This document shows, one piece after another, positions 36,018 to 47,385 of a stretch of 64,000 nucleotides of DNA. Within the stretch, counting starts at the first letter, position 1. Each line of letters begins with the position of its first letter. The stretch is from NCBI GenBank assembly GCA_001510575.1, contig LNGK01000002.1:1724144-1788143 (forward strand), read 5' to 3'. Made by a program: the position numbers and the translations under genes. Source of the stretch: Knoxdaviesia capensis. Lineage: Eukaryota; Ascomycota; Sordariomycetes; Microascales; Gondwanamycetaceae. The notes under the pieces are model-generated. The model saw only the letters and a program-made list of their open reading frames with translations, was not told where the DNA came from and made no database searches.

Positions 36018-36056
36018 NNNNNNNNNNNNNNNNNNNNNNNNNNNNNNNNNNNNNNN
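36018..36056. other. assembly gap (39 N)
   Basis: A run of 39 undetermined bases flanked on both sides by G-rich sequence (GGGGGGGAAG before, GGGGGGCGGGG after). True length unknown. No gene is evidently interrupted. Confidence 0.97.
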
Positions 36057-38320
36057 GGGGGGCGGGGCTCGAGGATTGGGACAAGAAAAGTATCTGGGGG
36101 CCTGAAGGACACCACCTAGTTTCGGATGGGGACCGCAGGCGTATAAATGAAAGCGATTGGAGCCACGAACGAAGTGGTCTTGGGCGGGCCAATAAGTCCG
36201 GGGTTCTTTGGAGCAGTGAGGCTCGACACGTCGTTTCAGACATGCCACGAGCCCTTCTGTGAGCAGCTATATCAGAATGCCAGGCCCGCTGTTGGCACGG
36301 GTGGTGCTGGGCACCCACCATTATTTGGATAAATAATGACCAGGGACGAAATTCTCGGAGGAGTGGGAACCGTTCTGATGTAAGTGTCTCACCGGACTAA
36401 CTATTAGTTTCAATAGAACACGCAGGAATATCTGACTTTGAACGAATCGAAGACAGGAGTAGTGGAGAAGCATCTGCATAGTGAGTTTAGTTGGCCATGC
36501 TCCTCGCATGGGCCCACGGGAGGAGTAGAGCAGACCAAAGTGGCGATAAGAACAGAAGAGGAAAAAAGAGAAAGAAGTCCAGTGAGAATGTGCCGGACAT
36601 GATGACACTATCATCATCGTTCAAGAAGAAAGACTGTGCCGTGATGAAAAAGAAATGCTTCTGTTGCATCAGTCTTGCAGCCTGCAAAACCCCCTCGCTA
36701 AACAAACACACACGCTATTCCAACTCGAAGGAGAGTAAAGTTCTGCCATGGTTACATCTGATGGAACTATTTCCAAAAGACCACAGGCTTGGAAGTGGCG
36801 GCCAAGCGTGTAAGTGGCATCCGGTGGGAGCGAGAGAGAAGTCAACACCGAAGGGCTCCTAAAAGGCCTTGCTTCACTGTCCGGTTTCATTGACCTTTAT
36901 TAGCCGGACCGGCTCGACCCTCTCGGAATGCAGCTTGCAACAGAGAATCTTCACTCTGGTCAACCATACAAGGAGCCAACACTGCCACTAAAGTGCCTCC
37001 ACTGTCCCACTCACACTCACACTGAAAGGGGTCTCTGCTGTGTGATATCGGCGATGGTGAGAGGACAAAGGGGGACAGCCATTGGCTAGGAGAGGTGAAT
37101 AATCTGGACAAGGAAATGCACGTAGACCCCAGTGGGATACGACAGTAATCCACTACCAGCATAATATTGCGTCGGCCGTCGGACGCAGGAAAGTACCTCA
37201 AAGCAACTCCCGCATGGCTGTGGTGGAACTCCAGCTGTGACCAGTGGGTATTCGTAGTACGTCAAACAGGTCTATAGTGGCAAATATGAAGAGTGAAAAG
37301 GCCAAAGGGTCAGTGATGCCGGCAAGATTGAGGGGAGGAACGAGATAGTAGATGACGCCATGGAAGAAAATTGTGAGCAGAGCAACCAGTGAAAAAAAGA
37401 TGGAGAAGAGCCATAGTGGTTGGCTATGGTTTCAATGTACCATCCTTCCATACCTATACCACGGCATTGGCCGAGTAGCCCGGTCAAAATCCTCTTCCAT
37501 GTCCGGAGAGGCTCTTTCGTTTTGCCTTAACGCCGAGGGGACCGATGTAATAGAACACAACGAGACGAAACAGATCGACTAGGAGGATTGACCGGGATAG
37601 CCTCAAGCCATGATGCTCAGACCCAAAGTGACGATGGGCGATGGACTCAAGTCTGTTCATCTCTGCGAGAATGAGGCCGAACTTTGGGGGTTTTCTCTTT
37701 GGTAAGCCAAGGGAAAGAAGATGATCTGCATTTCAGCATGGGGGTCGTGGGGTGAATGAGATGGTATGGGCGATGGTGATCTCTCCTTGAAATAAAGACC
37801 CAAAGAGACGTGATGGAAGAGCCCACAATGTGGGTTCCGTATTGGCCGTGACGTTTCAAGATTGATTGACAGTCAGATGAGCTTGTTTTTCCCCCTCCGG
37901 TCTTGCATGTGGGATTTTCCAGGATTTCGGAATATTTATGCAGATGGATAGATCATCATCGGACACGGAGACGGTGAGAATGGCGGATATATGTCGTATT
38001 TGCCTACACTAAGAGAAGAGGTCAAAATAGTGTTAGTCGGGACACAAGCTGTTTCGGCTAACATTGGGGCACCCTTCTGATGGCAAAACCAGGGGGCAGG
38101 GTTGGCAGTGTTGACTTACACGCGATTTGGCAGGCTTTGGTCAACACCGCCGGAGCTGGCCGAAGAGGGATGCGATTGAGACCGGAAGACATGATGGAAT
38201 ATCCGGCTCATGCCGCGCCGAATCTTTTTTGGGAGCCAATCTTTTCTGTTCTGGTGGTCAGCTAGTTCGAGGACCAGCCGGATTGATATTTTGACTGCAT
38301 GAAATGCGAATGTTGTCCAA

Positions 38321-38521
38321 TTGGAGCATGAAAAAGCTCAGGCCAGGCCGGAACGGCTACCGAAGGCACAAGCAAACAAGGCCAGGCCTCAGCACATGTT
38401 GAAGCGAAGGCCAGAGCTGGATGACAGCCAATTATTCCGTGTTGTTGGTTCTTACATCCGTTCCGGGAATGCAGCTCGGGGCGAGTTATTTGCGGCTACT
38501 ATCGTTCAGCGGCTAGAGTAA
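38321..38521 (+). other. weak short open frame, status unknown
   Basis: A 66-codon frame with an Ala/Arg/Lys/Gln-rich first half and a second half (DDSQLFRVVGSYIRSG) that looks less random than its surroundings. No family is recognised, no convincing splice partners are seen, and the surrounding DNA shows no coding bias. It could be a decayed gene fragment or chance. Confidence 0.1.
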
Positions 38522-38917
38522 GCTAGCAGCAAACAAGCAGGGCTTTTCGCAACTGACTTGTCACATCCGAGACAAGACTGCTTCTTGGGAGACAGGGAAA
38601 CTTTCAGCTTGGCCAATGGAGAGAGGTTCGTCACATATTAGACAGATGAACGCATGATCAGCGGTCATGGATCAGAGAGTGCAGCATATTACGGTGTAAG
38701 TGGGAGGAGCTTATAAGAATTGAAACCAACAGGGTGAAGTGAACAGGGGAGGGAAAGCATAGAGCTTCAAGAGGCGGAAGAGAGGGAATAGGGGAGGATA
38801 TGGATGGAGAGAAGATGAAGGGTATCAGGAATGAGTTAAAAGTTGAAGAGTGGGAGTAAGATCCGATCAGAGCAAGACAGGAACAGTCATCAATAGCGAG
38901 GAGGAAGGAGGGAGAAG

Positions 38918-38929
38918 CCCTAACCCTGA
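38918..38929 (-). promoter_or_regulatory. telobox-like CCCTAACCCTGA
   Basis: Reverse orientation of TTAGGG, nearly two units, in the desert between the GNAT gene and DDI1. No gene starts nearby. Confidence 0.4.
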
Positions 38930-39538
38930 CTGATTCCTAGGTGGCACCTTCCACATCAGACTGTACATTATATCGCATCAAGACTCTCCGTCATTTATTT
39001 CATATTTCCGGGTTTGATACAGCTGACCGTGCTGTATCAGTAATCTCGCTGGGTTGGCTTCAGACTTTCTGAAATCCACGATAGGCACACATCAGTGACA
39101 TCAGAAGAGAGCGTGGCCGGCCTCCTTACAAGGCTTCCTTTCCCGTCCCCTACAGCCCAGGAATTCCAGGCATCACAGTGGCTTGCGTACATGTGCCCTT
39201 TGTGTGTTTGTTCCAAACATGTGATTCGTTCGGGAGATAGATTCCAGCCCATTCCACCAAACTCGGAGCCGTGAAGAGCCTGAAGCCCCAAGTCTCTTCC
39301 TCCACCTATTTGCCTCCCCAACTTCATCTGCATCTTACTCCCTGTCGGCACTACATACAGTACAGAGCTACCCCCGGCTGGATTAATTCTCCATATCTTT
39401 TCTATAGCGGTCTTACCCGTGTATAAGCACACCTCCTTTGCCCTGCTTCCTCACCGCCATCATGTGTCCCCTCAGGACCCTAGACCCAGCCTGTCCCGCC
39501 TCCTTGTCCAAATTGGAAGCACCACCCAGATTTTCTCT

Positions 39539-39566
39539 ATTGATTATTATTGATTATTATTGATTT
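39539..39566. repeat. tandem 10-mer TGATTATTAT
   Basis: About 2.5 direct copies in gene-free DNA. Confidence 0.8.
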
Positions 39567-40230
39567 TATCTCAAAGCGAGCTCTGGTGCCTCCTGCCCGT
39601 CTCTTAGCCGAAGTGGCGTCTGCAGCTGTCCGTTTTTGTGCCATCACCAACATGCGCCAGCGAACCTCATAGAATCCAACAGTGCCAACTCTCGGAAGCC
39701 CAACGCCAGCGATACCGACGGCATACTGAGTGATGGATGATGCAGAACACGCATATCCAGCCTGCTAGCCAGGTTGGAGACTGTGCTTGAAACCCCCGCC
39801 GGGCTGGCCCTTGACCGACCAACTGGTCACCCTTGCTGGCTCCCTGCGATGCAAACCTCCAACATCGCAGGATGGACAGACGCCTTAGATACAGTGTCTG
39901 CTCAGGATGCGGACTATTCCTGGCTGGCTGGTCGTCTCTAGTCAGCCCCTTGGATATTAGTAGGACTGACTGAATCTATAGGTTGCTTAGTCTCCTCATG
40001 ACGGCCTATGCCGGGCCCTGTGTTGTGTCTATACTCACCATGATGGCCATGATTCAAGTGGTGGTACTTGGTTCCCTGTTGTTCTGAATGCTAGGATAGC
40101 TAATCACTCTAAGAACATGAGTCTTAAACCAACATAAATCTTGATATGTGAACCCCCTTGCCTGCTTTCCTTAACATTGAGAATCTTAGTAGCATGAAGT
40201 GTACAGTATACTGAAGATCAAAATCAAATC

Positions 40231-40250
40231 TTAGGGTTACACAGGGTTAG
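40231..40250 (+). promoter_or_regulatory. telobox-like pair
   Basis: TTAGGGTTA followed at once by CAGGGTTAG, 1.1 kb upstream of DDI1. It could belong to the distal promoter or be fortuitous. Confidence 0.35.
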
Positions 40251-41329
40251 TCCCTGAGTACCTAAGTATTTTCTATAAATTCCATGGAATCCCATAGACC
40301 AATCAAGCTGGCGGCCCAAGCTTCTGTCACCGCCTTGAATCTCTCTCTCTCTCTTTCTTCTTCTTCCATCTTCCTTGCCTACATATATTTCGCCGCTTAT
40401 ATAGTTCAAAGAGGCCTGTGACATTCAGACCTGGGACATCAATCAGTACTTCTAAGCCCTCTCTCTTTCTCTTTCCCCTCTGTTTAATCCTCTTCACTCT
40501 TGAAACCATCCATCTCCCGCCTCCAAGTGTCTGATCTATTCTGCCCAATCTACATGTAGTCGATTGCTTCTTCAGCCTCTCTTTTCATTTTGGCCTGTTA
40601 CACCTGGTCTGGGCTTTTTCATCTGCTTCCAAGAAGGACTGTATAGAAGCATTTACCCCTCTACCCCTCTATAACAAGCTCTGCAAGGCTTGTGCAGGAC
40701 GTGCACAAAAAAGAACCCAGGTCTAGACATAGTCTTTTTGACATCATTTATACGTCTGATTTTCTTCTCCTTTTCTTTCCTTTCCTCTTATCTTGTTGTC
40801 CTGACTTTGCCATTGTGATCGTTGCATCCACCCTCCTGGTTTTATTCCCCCCATCTTCTTCTATCCTGTGTATCCATCAGAGCCCCAGAGAGATACAGTC
40901 GAAGCTCAAAAGCTCCAATCTTGGCCCTGTCCACTCACCTTGCTAGCTGAGGTTGCCCTGAGGTTGCCTGGACTTAATTTGTAAGATGATCATACCCTTT
41001 GCGTGCTTCCTTGTGGCCCTGTGGCGGAAAAAGATACCTGATGCCAGATGGCGGAAGGTCGTATTCTTTATATTCACGTGCCTCTCTCTCTCTCATTTCC
41101 ATATATAACTGATTGACCTGGCCTATATTAACCTGTTTCACCTCCATTTCCTGCTCTTACCTCTAGCTTTCCCTCCAGACATCCGCAAACCCGCGACCTG
41201 CTCGAAAACAAACCCCTCTCGAGTCTGATCTTCCACTCCGCGGAGATTTGTTCGGCTGGGACTTTGACGAATTCATCTTTTCCATCTTTTTCCCGTCCGG
41301 TCTATACTTGTTCAGTACATAGAATCAAG

Positions 41330-42889
41330 ATGTGAGTGTTCTCCCCCCTTCTCGGTGCTGGCCCTGGCGCATTAGCTGCGACTAGAGGAGCAGCAGTGTT
41401 CCGTTTCCACCTGATTCGTGCCTCCCAGACCCTAATAAATCTTCTCTGCCAGGTGGCTCACGCTCAACATCACGAACCTCGAGTCCGGGGACCCCGACTC
41501 CCTGTTGACCCTCGAGATCATCCCCGAAATGACCGTGTCGGCCCTGCGCGACTCGATCCACCGCGAATCCGGCATCCTCCCGACCGCCCAGCACCTATAC
41601 CACAACGGGCTGCTGATTGCCGACGACTCCAAGACCATGGCCGACCTGCATATCGGCGACGGCGAGATGCTCGCCCTGCACGTGCGCGACATGCGTGGAT
41701 CGACCGGCCTCCCCGAAGTGCGTCGCGCCCCGAACCCCCGCCGCGCCCAGGCCGGCGGGTCCGCGCCCGACCCCGAAATGCTCCGCCTCCAGATCCTCGG
41801 GTCGCCAGCTGCCCGCGCCGAGCTGCAGCGCCAAAACCCGCAACTGGCCGCGGCCATCGAGGATCCCGAGCGCTTTGCCCGCGTCATCCAGGACCATTCA
41901 GACCGCGATTCGCGTGAGCGCATGCAACGGCAACAGGAGATCAGCCGGCTCAACGCCGATCCGTTTGATGTCGAGGCCCAGGCCAGAATCGAGGAGATGA
42001 TTCGTCAGGAGCGGGTGATGGAGAACCTCCAGAACGCCATGGAGTATAACCCCGAGGGTATGTCTTGCTTGCACGCTCACCTAACCCGTCTTTTCTCGCT
42101 CTTCCTAATCTCTAAATCTTCACTCTATGTCTAGTCTTTGGCCGCGTTCACATGCTGTACCTCGACGTCGAGATCAACGGCAAGCGGGTAAAAGCCCTGG
42201 TCGATTCCGGCGCCCAGGCCACCGTCATGTCGCCTTCCTGCGCCGAAGAGTGCGGCATCATGCGCCTGGTCGACAAGCGCTTCTCGGGCATTGCCCGCGG
42301 CGTCGGCACCGCGAACATCATCGGCCGCGTGCACCTGTTCCAGATCAAGATTGGCGAGCTGTTCCTGCCGTGCAGCTTTACTGTCATGGAGGGCAAGTCG
42401 GTCGATCTGCTGCTGGGCCTCGACATGCTGAAGCGCCACCAGGCCACGCTGGACCTGGGCCGCGACGTGCTGATCATCCAGGGCGTCGAGGTGCCGTTCC
42501 TCGGCGAGGCGGACATCCCCAAGGACACCGAGCTGGCGGTCGAGCAGGAGCCGACGATCCCCGGCCCCGCGGGCACGACTATCGGTCAGCACTCGGGCGT
42601 GGTCTCGGCGCCCAACTCCGAAGCCAGCCCGGCCGCCGCATCCGCTCCCGCGTCGAGTTCGCAGCCGCCGGCCTCGTCGCTGCCCTCCCGGCCTCTCCAG
42701 GCGGCGGCTGTTGCCGCGAGCCCCGCTGCACAACACGCGCGCCCGCAGGCTGCGCAAACAGAAGACTTCCCGCAGCAGGACATCGAGCAGCTGATGGCGC
42801 TGGGCTTTTCGAGAGATGGCGCGCTGAACGCTCTGCAGGCGGCGGGCGGAAACGTGGAAATAGCAGCGGGGCTCTTGTTTGGGGCTTGA
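41330..42889 (+). CDS. DDI1: DNA-damage-inducible protein 1 (ubiquitin-like/retropepsin-like/UBA shuttle protein)
   Basis: Ubiquitin receptor and aspartic protease that links ubiquitinated clients to the proteasome. Three exons encode 453 residues: 41330-41331, 41453-42057 and 42135-42889. The start codon is split: AT, then a GTGAGT intron, then G followed by TGGCTCACG, giving MWLTLNITNLE. Domains are a ubiquitin-like fold (1-80), a helical middle region (about 105-195), the retropepsin-like protease (about 200-325) with the catalytic motif VDSGAQAT (D226), and an Ala/Ser/Pro-rich linker (330-410). A C-terminal UBA domain (about 413-452) shows IEQLMALGFSRDGALNALQAAGGNVEIAAGLL. All key residues are present and length is normal. 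It is divergent from the GNAT gene across the desert and converges on RRP8 with about 400 bp between stops. Confidence 0.95.
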
Positions 42890-43286
42890 TTTCCTTTCGT
42901 TCCCATGCGTTTGCGATGCTTTGCTTGAGTGATGGTGGTGAGCGCGAGATCATGGGAAAGGGAAACCTACGACGTGTGTATGTGTTTGGGCCCTTCTAAC
43001 CGAAGGTGTTTTGACTTGCGGATGTTCTAGAACAAAATTCTCCTCTTGGAGCCCTATTTCTCTTTTTATTCCCTCTTCGTCTCAGTTAATGATTTTCCTC
43101 GCCGATTCTGTCTGCCGTGCCATGTCTATGCTCCAAATGATATCTCGGGATGATACCCGAATAGAAGATACATACAACTCTTAAGGATACAACATAATTC
43201 ACAGCCCAAGGAACCAAATCATAATGCTTTTAAGAGTCTATTGTATTATCGAGCGTAGTGAAACTACACACTCCACCCCGCCCACA
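42890..43286. other. DDI1-RRP8 convergent spacer
   Basis: 397 bp containing the two 3' ends. It becomes A/T-rich around 43060-43250. No gene is visible. Confidence 0.75.
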
Positions 43287-44972
43287 CTACCGCAGCTTGT
43301 ACACACACGGCTTCAGAATCTTCGCCTCATCCTCCGCCGGCGCGTCCGGAGCGCCCGCGGGCGGCCACTCCCGCTTGCTCCCCATCTTCCCAGCCCGCTG
43401 GCGCGCCGCCGCAACACCCTTGCCGACGGTGGGCGGCGCCGCCTTGATGAAGTGCAGCCGCACGAACATTTTATTCGACAGGTCGACCGCGTCGGCGCGC
43501 TCGCCATGCAGCACGAACCCGCGGCGCGCGAGCGCCGCCACAAACGCCGAGACATCGGTCTCGCTGCGGCGGTCGTCGGCGCCGTCGACCTCGACGGCCA
43601 GGTCGGTGCGGGCCGTGTCGTCCGAGGCCCCGGCCGCGGCAGCAGCGCCTTTCTTGCGGTTGCCGACACTGTGGGCGACGGGGGTGCCGCGCGGCGGTGG
43701 GGCGCTGCCCGGGGCGGTGGAGGCGGGGCCGCCGGGGCGGGTGAAGCGGCTCTTGATCTCCGCGACCCACAGCTCGCCCTTCCACCGCAGCACGCGGTAG
43801 GCCTCCTCGATGAAATCCAGCCAGTTGGTGCCCATCAGCGCGAGGCAGAACACGGCGACGTCGACAGACCCGTCGGCGAGCGGCAGTGCGGCGATGTCGG
43901 CGCGCGTGACCAGCGGGCTGGGGCTGTGCAGGTCGAAGCTGTGCACGCGCAGCCGCAGCTTCTTCAGCTCGGCCTGCAGCTCAGACGCCAGGCGCGCGTC
44001 GCCGCAGCCCAGGTCCGCGATTGTGGCGGTGCCGTCGCTGCGCGGCAGCGGCGCGGTGGCGGGCGACGGCGGCGGGGCATTCGGGTTGCTGGGTGCCGGC
44101 CGGCCATGGGTCTTGTGGACGCGGCCTTCTTTCGCGTGCAGCAGCTTGGCGCGCCGCCGGATCATCGCGAGGAACCCGTCGACCGGGTTCTCGGGCCACA
44201 CTTCGACCTGCTGCCGGAAGCCCGCGTGGTACTCCTCGAACATCTCCGGTGTGTCGGCGAAGAGCTGCAGGGCTTCCGCGGACGGCCGCGTGTACAGAGT
44301 CTCGTTGAGGTGGCGGAAGCGCGCGGGGATTAGCTTGGCTCGCATGGCGGCCTGGAGCGGCGTGAGCTTGATGGGTGCGGGCGGGAGAGACGGCGGCGGC
44401 GGCGGCGCGGAGGCGGCGACGGGGACAGAGGATTCGGCGGGGGCTTCAGCGGTCGAGTCGGTATGCTTGGCCTTTTTGTCTTTTTTCTCCTTCTTGTCCT
44501 TCTTGTCCTTCTTCTCCTTTTTGCTGATCTTTTCCTTCTTGTGCTCGTGGCTCTTAGCTGCCGCATCGTCGCTCGGGACAGGCACAGCCGTCTTCTCCGG
44601 GGCCGGGACCGGGGCCGGGTCGACGCGGGCCTTCTTCGCTTTGGGGGGCTTTGTCGAGTCATCCGCGCCGGGCGCCGCATCCGCTTCGCCCGCCGGCTTA
44701 TCTCTCCGGCTCTTGTTGTCCTTTTTGGTGTGCTTCTTCTCAATCACCCGTTCCCACAGATCGGCCACATTGTCGGCGGTGACTGCCGCCGGCATGGGGT
44801 TGCTGAGGGCATGGCGCTTGCGCTTGTTCGGCCGGGCTCGGCCGGGAGTGCGCTCGGGCTGGTCTTTGGCGGCGGTGGCGGTCCCGGGTTGGGCTGCTGG
44901 TGGTGGTGCACTTGCAGAGCCTTCCGGTCTCAAAGTGCTGGCCGAGATCGACCAGCCTTTGACGGCGAACAT
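43287..44972 (-). CDS. RRP8: 25S rRNA (adenine-N1)-methyltransferase RRP8
   Basis: Nucleolar SAM-dependent enzyme of the Methyltransf_8 family; yeast Rrp8 makes m1A645 in 25S rRNA. One exon encodes 561 residues. The N-terminal third is disordered and basic, with a Lys-rich run at 145-170 suited to nucleolar localisation. The family core starts at KLTPLQAAMRAKLIPARFRHLNE (from 202) and continues with FEEYHAGFRQQVEVWPENPVD. The SAM motif ADLGCGDARLA is at 319-329, followed by FDLHS (346-350), DVAVFCLALMGTNW and VAEIKSRF. The C-terminal MFVRLHFIKA and KPCVYKLR are typical. Compared with yeast (392 residues) it has a long N-terminal tail and two Pro/Ala/Gly-rich insertions within the catalytic domain (about 284-313 and 412-455). 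An inverted telobox pair lies 230 bp upstream. Confidence 0.95.
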   Translation of the reverse strand: MFAVKGWSISASTLRPEGSASAPPPAAQPGTATAAKDQPERTPGRARPNKRKRHALSNPMPAAVTADNVADLWERVIEKKHTKKDNKSRRDKPAGEADAAPGADDSTKPPKAKKARVDPAPVPAPEKTAVPVPSDDAAAKSHEHKKEKISKKEKKDKKDKKEKKDKKAKHTDSTAEAPAESSVPVAASAPPPPPSLPPAPIKLTPLQAAMRAKLIPARFRHLNETLYTRPSAEALQLFADTPEMFEEYHAGFRQQVEVWPENPVDGFLAMIRRRAKLLHAKEGRVHKTHGRPAPSNPNAPPPSPATAPLPRSDGTATIADLGCGDARLASELQAELKKLRLRVHSFDLHSPSPLVTRADIAALPLADGSVDVAVFCLALMGTNWLDFIEEAYRVLRWKGELWVAEIKSRFTRPGGPASTAPGSAPPPRGTPVAHSVGNRKKGAAAAAGASDDTARTDLAVEVDGADDRRSETDVSAFVAALARRGFVLHGERADAVDLSNKMFVRLHFIKAAPPTVGKGVAAARQRAGKMGSKREWPPAGAPDAPAEDEAKILKPCVYKLR

Positions 44973-47385
44973 TGTGCGAGGCTGTGGGGGGGGGGAGTTT
45001 TTTTGATCGTGAATTTGGAGGTTTGACAGGATCGGTCCGTATACTTAAGATAAAGAAATTGAGTGTTCTTCCGGGCAAAAGTACTTGTTTTTATTGACTG
45101 GTTCTGTAGACAAAGATTCACGAAAAGGTTTTGTTGGAAAGAAGAAAAAAAGAGAAAGAAAAAATTCTAGATAGTGGATGCTTATCAGTGTCACTATCAG
45201 ACTAGGGTTATATCTCTCCACCAACCCTAAATTCGGCTTATCTCACAATTTCCCACCAGTTCAACTCACTTCCTCCTTGATCTTCCACTCTGCCAAACTC
45301 GCACGCCCATGCAATTTGACCGCACGATGAAATCCCCCATTTCACTTCATGGCGCCATGCTAATTTGCTCCCAGCCAGCCCTAGCTTCTCCCGATGGGGG
45401 CTGGAATGTCTCGCCCAAGGTATCACCACATATATCGTGAGCAGGGCAGGGCATCCAAGATATCTCTTTCTGTTTTCTCCCCTCACTTCCAACCGTGAGA
45501 AGCCCTTGGTTTGACTGCGTCAACGAATGTCTCTCATCTTGTATAACCGTTTCTTGCAAGAAGAAGAACCCGCATGAGACTGGATGAGAGGCGGTCCCCC
45601 GGTCGTTTGCAACCCTTTCCCACTTCCATCTGGGAGTGGCATGGACGCATCAGCTGTCCGACCCGCACACGAAATTGATCTCGCGTTTGACAACGGCAGA
45701 TTGAGTACACAAGGCATGCAGACACATACATCCGGAGCATGTGTGTGCTTGTGTGCAGTGCTCAGAACCCTCACCCACGTGCACACGCCCCCCCCCGTTC
45801 CCCTCTTGTTTGTATCCAGATGCAACGCGGGAGGGCCATTCACGGTTCATTCAGGGAGTGAGAGTGAGTGTGGAATCCGTCTCTGGGCAGATCTCATCTT
45901 GTGTCGGCACCGGGGAAGGGAGACAACTTCCCCATCGGGGAGGGTGGAGCGGGTGCGGTTTGTGCAAACATCATCAACATGGGCTCTGTCTGCCTGATTT
46001 CGAATGTTTCTCCTACCCGCTCCCGTCCACCTTTTATCTCCTCCCGGACTGCTGCTGCCACTACGGGAGGGGGACCAGTTCCGAGCCTATGAATATCCCG
46101 CGCCAGTGAAAACGTCGATCTGGCCAAAAAGGCTGCCCGGGTCTCACAAGCAACAGAGAGAGATAGGGAAAGCGTTCTCGCCGCCCCAATAACGGTGGCA
46201 TGGCGCTGGGAATGCAGCTAGCCTACGAAACGCGGGACGGGTGGGATTGAACGGTGTTGTGCTGTGTTATGTGTGTGTGAACTCCTGCGGCTCACGACAT
46301 GTCCTGTTCGTTGCTTGACATTCTCGTTTGTCTCTCCGTTATCCTCCTCTGGCGGTGATGCTCTTTCGTTCGTCCTCTCAGACCACGAGATGGCGCACGC
46401 GTCCGAAGCAGCACACGCTCCGATCTTCTCTTCTTGTGAAAGACACATCTACATGCGGTTTGTCCCACAGGTTGTGTGGGTGTGTGTGTGTGTGTCTGCT
46501 GTTGATACCACCTCTCCGCTTGGGGGTCCTGCTGGTCCCGACCACTGGACAGATCGGGAGACAGAGCGTGGTGTGGCTGCGTGGGCACCCAGAACACAAC
46601 AGGAGGACAACGTGAGATTGGCGAAGATTGGTGATCGGTGAGTATGGATAGGGAAACCCAGGAAAAACGAAGGGAACAAGGCGGGCATGTCCAGTGGGTC
46701 CTGCGAAACATCACGAGCGTGAAATTGATGATGCCGTTGTCTCCAACGTTGTGCAGGCCTGAGCGGCACACAGCAACTGCAACTGCAGGTAGCCTTCCGG
46801 GGTGATGCAACCGCTGAAAGAGGCTTCTCCGTGCCTTTTCTTTTTCTTGTTTGCATCATACTCCTTACCAACTCAGCCAACCACTCTCTCCGCGGGGGGG
46901 CTTGATCGGGATCTGTTCCACCGCGGTGATACGTTCTCGTATCTGCCTCTGTTTTCTCTCTTCTGGTGGCCGCGGTGGCACAACCGGCGTTACAGCAGGG
47001 CTACAGAACCCGCAATGTCATTTGCACCATCACGGTGTGACGATAAGTGCAGATGGAGGCGAGTCGAGATGGCTTGTGGTGATTGCTACTGACATCGTGA
47101 TGGGTACATCCACACTCTTCACTCAAACAGGTTTCGAAAGGCATACGCGTGATTATGCTCCTTAGGTAAGATAATATATACCCAAAACGTTCTAATTAAT
47201 GTATGTACAGTGGTTCCGACGTTCACGTTTGCCGGTAGGGAGGAACATGAATCCGGAGTTTTATATGAGGGGGAAAAGAAACAAACAACAAGGGCAACAA
47301 AAAGGTACATGGCGGGAATCGGCATCCCTCTTCTTTTCATCGTGACATAGGCCGAAAGCAGAAAGAGCAAAAGCAGCTCTCTCGC
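44973..47385. other. RRP8-phosphatase intergenic region
   Basis: 2.4 kb holding the RRP8 promoter on the left and the phosphatase 3' end on the right. The frames at 45584-45997, 46264-46641 and 46292-46810 do not resemble any family and share no codon bias with neighbours. There is a short GT/CA repeat near 46480. I see no gene. Confidence 0.65.
45203..45230. promoter_or_regulatory. inverted telobox pair upstream of RRP8
   Basis: TAGGGTT (45203-45209) and AACCCTAA (45223-45230) face each other with a 13-base spacer, 230-260 bp upstream of the RRP8 start. The arrangement resembles the MRPL4 upstream group. Confidence 0.5.

Larger units (their letters stand above)
32734..41329. other. 8.6 kb intergenic desert
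   Basis: Between two divergent genes, the GNAT gene and DDI1. I find no supportable gene. The 245-codon minus-strand frame at 33835-34572 is broken up by translated poly-A and has no domain. The stretch includes purine-rich DNA at 33000-33660 (leader side of the GNAT gene), a TA repeat at 33680, a sequence gap, telobox-like sites at 38918 and 40231, a tandem 10-mer at 39539, and pyrimidine-rich DNA from about 40340 to 41330 next to DDI1, with a TATATAA near 41101. Confidence 0.6.

Noticed and set aside
42131..42757. Minus-strand 208-codon frame over DDI1 exon 3
   Set aside because: Antisense shadow; the plus strand encodes the DDI1 protease and UBA domains.
43810..45006. 398-codon plus-strand frame over RRP8
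   Set aside because: Antisense shadow rich in Phe/Leu/Ser from the Lys-rich RRP8 tail; RRP8 on the minus strand has all family motifs.
46230..46260. Possible minus-strand tRNA B-box (GTTCAATCCC)
   Set aside because: Flanking bases do not form a T stem and no cloverleaf is visible.
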